NCBI GenBank assembly: GCA_012838715.1 | Contig: DUOR01000318.1 | Span: forward strand, 1 to 9,850 | Source of the DNA: Actinomycetales bacterium | GTDB lineage: Bacteria > Actinomycetota > Actinomycetes > Mycobacteriales > Mycobacteriaceae | Direction: 5' to 3' | Length of the DNA: 9,850 nucleotides | Shown: in pieces, positions 6,676 through 9,850 of the stretch | Layout: each line of letters begins with the position of its first letter | Numbering within the stretch: the first letter of the stretch is position 1 | Position numbers and translations under genes: made by a program | The notes under the pieces: model-generated | The model's database searches: none | Told to the model about the DNA's origin: nothing | Seen by the model: only the letters and a program-made list of their open reading frames with translations

Positions 6676-7761
6676 GTGCGCGACCAGTTCCGCAATCGAT
6701 TCGGCTCCGAGGATGAGCTGGACGACCTGCCGGATCACGCCCTGCTCGGCGTCATCCGCATGCCCGAACGGGACCGCAAGGGTCCCTGGAACCTCATCGC
6801 CCGGCGCCTCGGCTACGCGGTGGCGATGCTCCTCATCGCGGCAATCGCCGTCTACCTCGACCGTGACGGGTACTCCGAGCGGCTGACCTTCGTCGACTCG
6901 CTGTATTACGCGTCGGTCTCCCTGTCCACCACCGGCTACGGCGACATCGCCCCGGTGACGGAACGGGCCCGCATCATCAACATCCTGCTCATCACCCCGC
7001 TGCGGGTGGTTTTCCTGGCGCTGCTGGTCGGCACGACGCTGACCGTCCTCACCCAGGAATCCCGCCGGGCCCTGCAGATCCAGCGCTGGAGGAATCAGTT
7101 GCGCAATCACACCGTGGTCATCGGTTACGGCACGAAGGGCCGCTCGGCCATCTCCGCGCTGCTCGCCGACGGCGTCGACCCGTCGCAGATCGTCGTCGTC
7201 GACACCGACAAGGTCGCCCTCGACCAGGCCGGCAACCGTGGGCTCGTCACCGTCCACGGGTCGGCCACCAAATCCGACGTGCTCAAGCTCGCCGGCATCC
7301 CCCGCGCCCGGTCGGTGGTCATCGCGCCGAACAAGGACGACACCGCCGTGCTGGTCACCCTGTCCGTCCGCGAACTCGCCCCCGGCGCGACCATCGTCGC
7401 CTCCGTGCGCGAATCCGAGAACCGGCACCTGCTGGCGCAGTCCGGCGCCGACCAGGTGGTCATCTCCTCCGAAACGGCGGGCCGCATGCTGGGCCTGGCC
7501 ACCGTGACCCCCTCCGTCGTGGAGATGATGGAGGACCTGCTCAGCCCCGACGAAGGATTCTCGGTCGCCGAGCGCCTGGTCACCGAGGAGGAGATCGGGG
7601 CCAACCCGCGCCACCTCTCCGACATCGCCCTGGGCGTGGTGCGGTCCGGCGAGCTGTACCGAATCGACGCCCCCGAATGCGAGTCCGTCGAACCCGGCGA
7701 CCGCCTGCTCTACGTCCGACGCGTCTTCAAGGAGGATGACCAAACGGATGCCCTCAAGTAA
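6676..7761 (+). CDS. Two-transmembrane potassium channel with cytoplasmic RCK (TrkA-N/TrkA-C) domain
   Basis: A 361-residue MthK-like channel for K+ across the cytoplasmic membrane. After a hydrophilic N-terminus there is an outer helix at about 45-61, a pore helix near 72-84, the selectivity filter TTGYGD at 85-90, and an inner helix at about 99-125. A Rossmann-type RCK-N domain starts near 146 with GYGTKG at 150-155 and an acidic strand end (VVVDTD, 173-178), followed by a TrkA-C-like domain at about 280-350. The start is GTG 6676, with a GAGGAAAGG ribosome site just upstream; no in-frame ATG fits better. It lies seven bases after adnB and its end overlaps uvrD2. By position and architecture it appears orthologous to mycobacterial Rv3200c and to CglK of Corynebacterium glutamicum, which supports K+ uptake and pH homeostasis; orthology is inferred from memory. 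The RCK ligand cannot be read from sequence. The filter is canonical, so K+ selectivity is the safest part of the call. Confidence 0.93.
   Translation: MRDQFRNRFGSEDELDDLPDHALLGVIRMPERDRKGPWNLIARRLGYAVAMLLIAAIAVYLDRDGYSERLTFVDSLYYASVSLSTTGYGDIAPVTERARIINILLITPLRVVFLALLVGTTLTVLTQESRRALQIQRWRNQLRNHTVVIGYGTKGRSAISALLADGVDPSQIVVVDTDKVALDQAGNRGLVTVHGSATKSDVLKLAGIPRARSVVIAPNKDDTAVLVTLSVRELAPGATIVASVRESENRHLLAQSGADQVVISSETAGRMLGLATVTPSVVEMMEDLLSPDEGFSVAERLVTEEEIGANPRHLSDIALGVVRSGELYRIDAPECESVEPGDRLLYVRRVFKEDDQTDALK
7088..7101 (+). promoter_or_regulatory. Possible internal translation start for a free RCK domain
   Basis: Inside the channel gene, GGAGG at 7088-7092 stands six bases before an in-frame TTG (7099-7101, Leu142). 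TTG is a rare leucine codon in this GC-rich gene. Initiation there would give a 220-residue soluble RCK protein starting four residues before the first Rossmann strand (TVVIGYG). MthK of Methanothermobacter makes its extra RCK subunits from an internal start in the equivalent linker. The arrangement is seen in the sequence; its use as a start is inferred. Confidence 0.35.
7729..7747 (+). promoter_or_regulatory. Ribosome binding site of uvrD2, inside the channel gene
   Basis: AAGGAGG at 7729-7735 encodes part of the channel's C-terminal FKED residues. It directly abuts ATG 7736, leaving no spacer, but is twelve bases from the in-frame ATG 7748, a long yet workable distance. This favours 7748 and implies coupling of uvrD2 to channel translation. 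Confidence 0.7.
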
Positions 7762-9847
7762 CCCCCGCGGGCGTGGCCCCCTCGCCGAACCACGGGTGGT
7801 GCTCGACCCCGAACAGCTGGAGGCGGCCACCGCGCCGCTCGGCCCGGTGTGCATCCTCGCCGGCGCCGGCACCGGCAAGACCCGCACCATCACCCACCGC
7901 ATCGATCACCTGATCCGCAACGGTTTCGTCCAGCCGCAGAAGATCCTCGCGGTGACGTTCACCGCGCGCGCGGCGGGGGAGATGCGCGACCGGTTGCGGG
8001 CGATGGGCTCCGAGGGCGTGCAGGCCCGCACCTTCCACTCCGCGGCGCTGCGCCAGCTGCGCTACTTCTGGCCGCAGGTCGCCGGCGACCTGCCGTGGAA
8101 GCTGCTGGACAACAAGTTCCCCGTCGTCGCCCGCGCCGTCCGCGCCACCGGCCTGGACTCCGGCACCGAAACCATCCGCGACGTCATGGGCGAAATCGAA
8201 TGGGCGAAGGCGTCCCTGGTCACTCCCGAGGGCTACGCCGACGCCATCCGCGACCGCGGCCGCGTGGCGCCCGTCGCCGCCGACAAACTCTCCGCCGCCT
8301 ACCGCGCCTACGAGGACATCAAGACGACCCCCGAGGGCATGCTCCTCGACTTCGACGACCTGCTGCTGCACACCGCAGGCGCAATGGAGGAGTCCCGTGC
8401 CGTGGCGGAGGAGTTCCGCGCCCAGTACCGCAGCTTCGTCGTCGACGAGTACCAGGACGTCACCCCGCTGCAGCAGCGGGTGCTGGACGCCTGGTTGGGC
8501 GAGCGCGACGACCTCACCGTCGTCGGCGACGCCAACCAGACCATCTATTCCTTCACCGGCGCGACGCCGGAGTTCCTCATGGGCTTCTCGCGGCGGTTCC
8601 CAGACGCCACCGTCGTCAGGCTCCAGCGCGACTACCGCTCGACGCCGCAGGTGGTGCGCCTGGCCAACGAGGTGATCGGCCGGGCGAAGGGGCGGCTCGC
8701 CGGGTCGAAGATGGCGCTCATCGGCCAGCGCCCCGACGGGCCCGAGCCGACCTTCACCGAGTACGACGACGAGCCGACCGAGGCCCGGGTCGTGGCGCGG
8801 CGGATTCGGCGGCTCATCGATTCCGGGGTGCGGGCGTCGGAAATCGCGGTGCTGTACCGCATCAACGCGCAGTCGGCGGTGTTCGAGCAGGCGCTCAGCG
8901 AGGCCGGTGTGCCCTACCAGGTGCGTGGTGGCGAAGGTTTCTACCAGCGGCCGGAAATCAAGCAGGCGGTCGCGCAGCTCATCCGGGTGACGCGGCAGCG
9001 GCAGGTGGACGAAACCGGCGCCGAGCTGGTCGAACTCGTCCGCGCCACGCTCGCGCCACTGGGCCTGACCAAGGAGGAACCCGAGGGCGCGCAGGCCCGC
9101 GAACGCTGGCAGTCGCTTGGCGCGCTGGCCGACCTGTGCGAGGAACTGGTCCACGCGCAGCCCGCGCTGGGAATCCAGGGGCTGCTGGGGCAGCTGCGGA
9201 CGCGGCAGGAAGCCAAGCAGCCGCCGACGCTGCAGGGCGTGACGCTGGCGAGTCTGCACGCCGCGAAGGGCCTGGAGTGGGACGCGGTGTTCCTCGTCGG
9301 CCTCACCGACGGCAACCTGCCGGTGCAGCACGCGGTGAAGAAGGGCGACGATTCCGAGGACGTCGAGGAGGAGCGCCGCCTGCTGTACGTCGGCGTCACC
9401 CGCGCCCGCGAACACCTCGAACTGTCGTGGTCGCTGGCCCGGCAGGAGGGCGGCCGCCGCACCCGGCGCCGGTCCCGTTTCCTCGAGGGCCTGGACGTCC
9501 CCGGTTTGGACGCGGTGCCGGCCGCGGCGCCGAAGACCCGCCGCGCGGTGTGCCGCGGATGCGGGCGACCGCTGACCACCAACGCGGAGCGCATCATCGG
9601 CCGCTGCTCGCGGTGCCCGTCCGACGTCGACCCGGAGCTGGTCGAGTCGCTGCGGGCGTGGCGCCTGGAGACGGCGAAGGAGATGTCGGTGCCCGCGTAC
9701 GTCATCTTCTCCGACGCCACGCTGACCGCCCTGGCCGAGGCCCGGCCCACCGAAATGTCGCAGCTGCTGGGCATTCCGGGCATCGGGCCGGTGAAGGTGG
9801 AGCGTTTCGGCGGGGAGCTGCTGCAGCTCATCGGCTCGCACGGGTAG
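7748..9847 (+). CDS. uvrD2: ATP-dependent DNA helicase UvrD2 with tetracysteine motif and HRDC domain
   Basis: An SF1A 3'-to-5' DNA helicase of the actinobacterial UvrD2 type, 699 residues, close to the 700 of the M. tuberculosis protein. Seen in order: Q-motif region around Gln23, Walker A AGAGTGKT at 38-45, VTFTARAAGEMRDRL from 69, ARTFHSAAL at 93-101, Walker B VDEYQDV at 232-238, GDANQTIYSFTGA at 260-272, DYRSTP at 295-300, motif V HAAKGLEWD at 504-512, and motif VI RRLLYVGVTRARE at 543-555. Four cysteines at 602, 605, 620 and 623 form a CxxC-x14-CxxC knuckle, followed by an HRDC domain at about 632-697 with an LLGIPGIGPVKVERFG turn. This tail distinguishes UvrD2 from UvrD1/PcrA. In mycobacteria the tetracysteine module is reported to be needed for unwinding and the gene is essential in M. 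tuberculosis. ATG 7748 is preferred; ATG 7736 directly abuts the AAGGAGG and leaves no spacer. The gene ends three bases before the window edge. Confidence 0.95.
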   Translation: MPSSNPRGRGPLAEPRVVLDPEQLEAATAPLGPVCILAGAGTGKTRTITHRIDHLIRNGFVQPQKILAVTFTARAAGEMRDRLRAMGSEGVQARTFHSAALRQLRYFWPQVAGDLPWKLLDNKFPVVARAVRATGLDSGTETIRDVMGEIEWAKASLVTPEGYADAIRDRGRVAPVAADKLSAAYRAYEDIKTTPEGMLLDFDDLLLHTAGAMEESRAVAEEFRAQYRSFVVDEYQDVTPLQQRVLDAWLGERDDLTVVGDANQTIYSFTGATPEFLMGFSRRFPDATVVRLQRDYRSTPQVVRLANEVIGRAKGRLAGSKMALIGQRPDGPEPTFTEYDDEPTEARVVARRIRRLIDSGVRASEIAVLYRINAQSAVFEQALSEAGVPYQVRGGEGFYQRPEIKQAVAQLIRVTRQRQVDETGAELVELVRATLAPLGLTKEEPEGAQARERWQSLGALADLCEELVHAQPALGIQGLLGQLRTRQEAKQPPTLQGVTLASLHAAKGLEWDAVFLVGLTDGNLPVQHAVKKGDDSEDVEEERRLLYVGVTRAREHLELSWSLARQEGGRRTRRRSRFLEGLDVPGLDAVPAAAPKTRRAVCRGCGRPLTTNAERIIGRCSRCPSDVDPELVESLRAWRLETAKEMSVPAYVIFSDATLTALAEARPTEMSQLLGIPGIGPVKVERFGGELLQLIGSHG

Positions 9848-9850
9848 CCA

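Noticed and set aside
6490..7902. A 470-codon open frame on the - strand over the channel gene
   Set aside because: Antisense shadow of the channel, Gly/Asp/Val-rich, with no motif or start context.
7754..9841. A 695-codon open frame on the - strand opposite uvrD2
   Set aside because: Same GC artefact; low-complexity His/Arg/Gly/Val product without domain, and uvrD2 on the + strand is unmistakable.
1..9847. Possible anti-phage defence island based on helicase-nuclease genes
   Set aside because: The genes are recognisable chromosomal repair genes in conserved Mycobacteriales order, with no mobile element, integrase, toxin or composition shift beside them.

Overview
The window is one dense co-directional gene string on the + strand of a very GC-rich actinomycete chromosome, with strong G/C bias at third codon positions. 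The gene content and order (adnA, adnB, a two-helix potassium channel with an RCK domain, uvrD2) match the DNA-repair neighbourhood conserved in Mycobacteriales, for example Rv3202c-Rv3201c-Rv3200c-...-Rv3198c of Mycobacterium tuberculosis. A high-GC Corynebacterium or close relative is most likely, but the genus is inferred, not shown.

Layout: (1) bases 1-3132 hold the 3' part of adnA, whose 5' end with the Walker A motif lies before the window. (2) adnB, 3129-6668, overlaps adnA by 4 bases (ATGA) and has an excellent ribosome site. (3) Seven bases later a GTG-initiated K+ channel gene runs 6676-7761. (4) uvrD2, best start 7748, overlaps the channel gene by 14 bases and ends at 9847, three bases before the window edge. 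There is no gene-free stretch longer than 7 bases. I see no promoter, terminator, RNA gene, mobile element or CRISPR array; the promoter is presumably upstream of the window. The tight overlaps imply one polycistronic, translationally coupled transcript.

How the genes work together: AdnA and AdnB form a heterodimeric motor-nuclease that resects double-strand breaks. Each subunit carries an SF1 helicase-like motor and a PD-(D/E)XK nuclease. Here AdnB has textbook motor motifs, AdnA has drifted motor motifs, and only AdnA keeps the four-cysteine iron-sulfur signature. UvrD2 is a separate SF1 helicase with a tetracysteine knuckle and a C-terminal HRDC domain. The channel is the outsider; its role beside repair genes is unexplained.

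This is mostly a conserved housekeeping region, not a new system. The points worth a second look are a possible internal TTG start with its own ribosome site that would yield a free RCK domain, the absence of nudC and the mycoredoxin gene between channel and uvrD2, the asymmetric degeneration of AdnA, and several short in-frame tandem repeats in AdnA and AdnB linkers.
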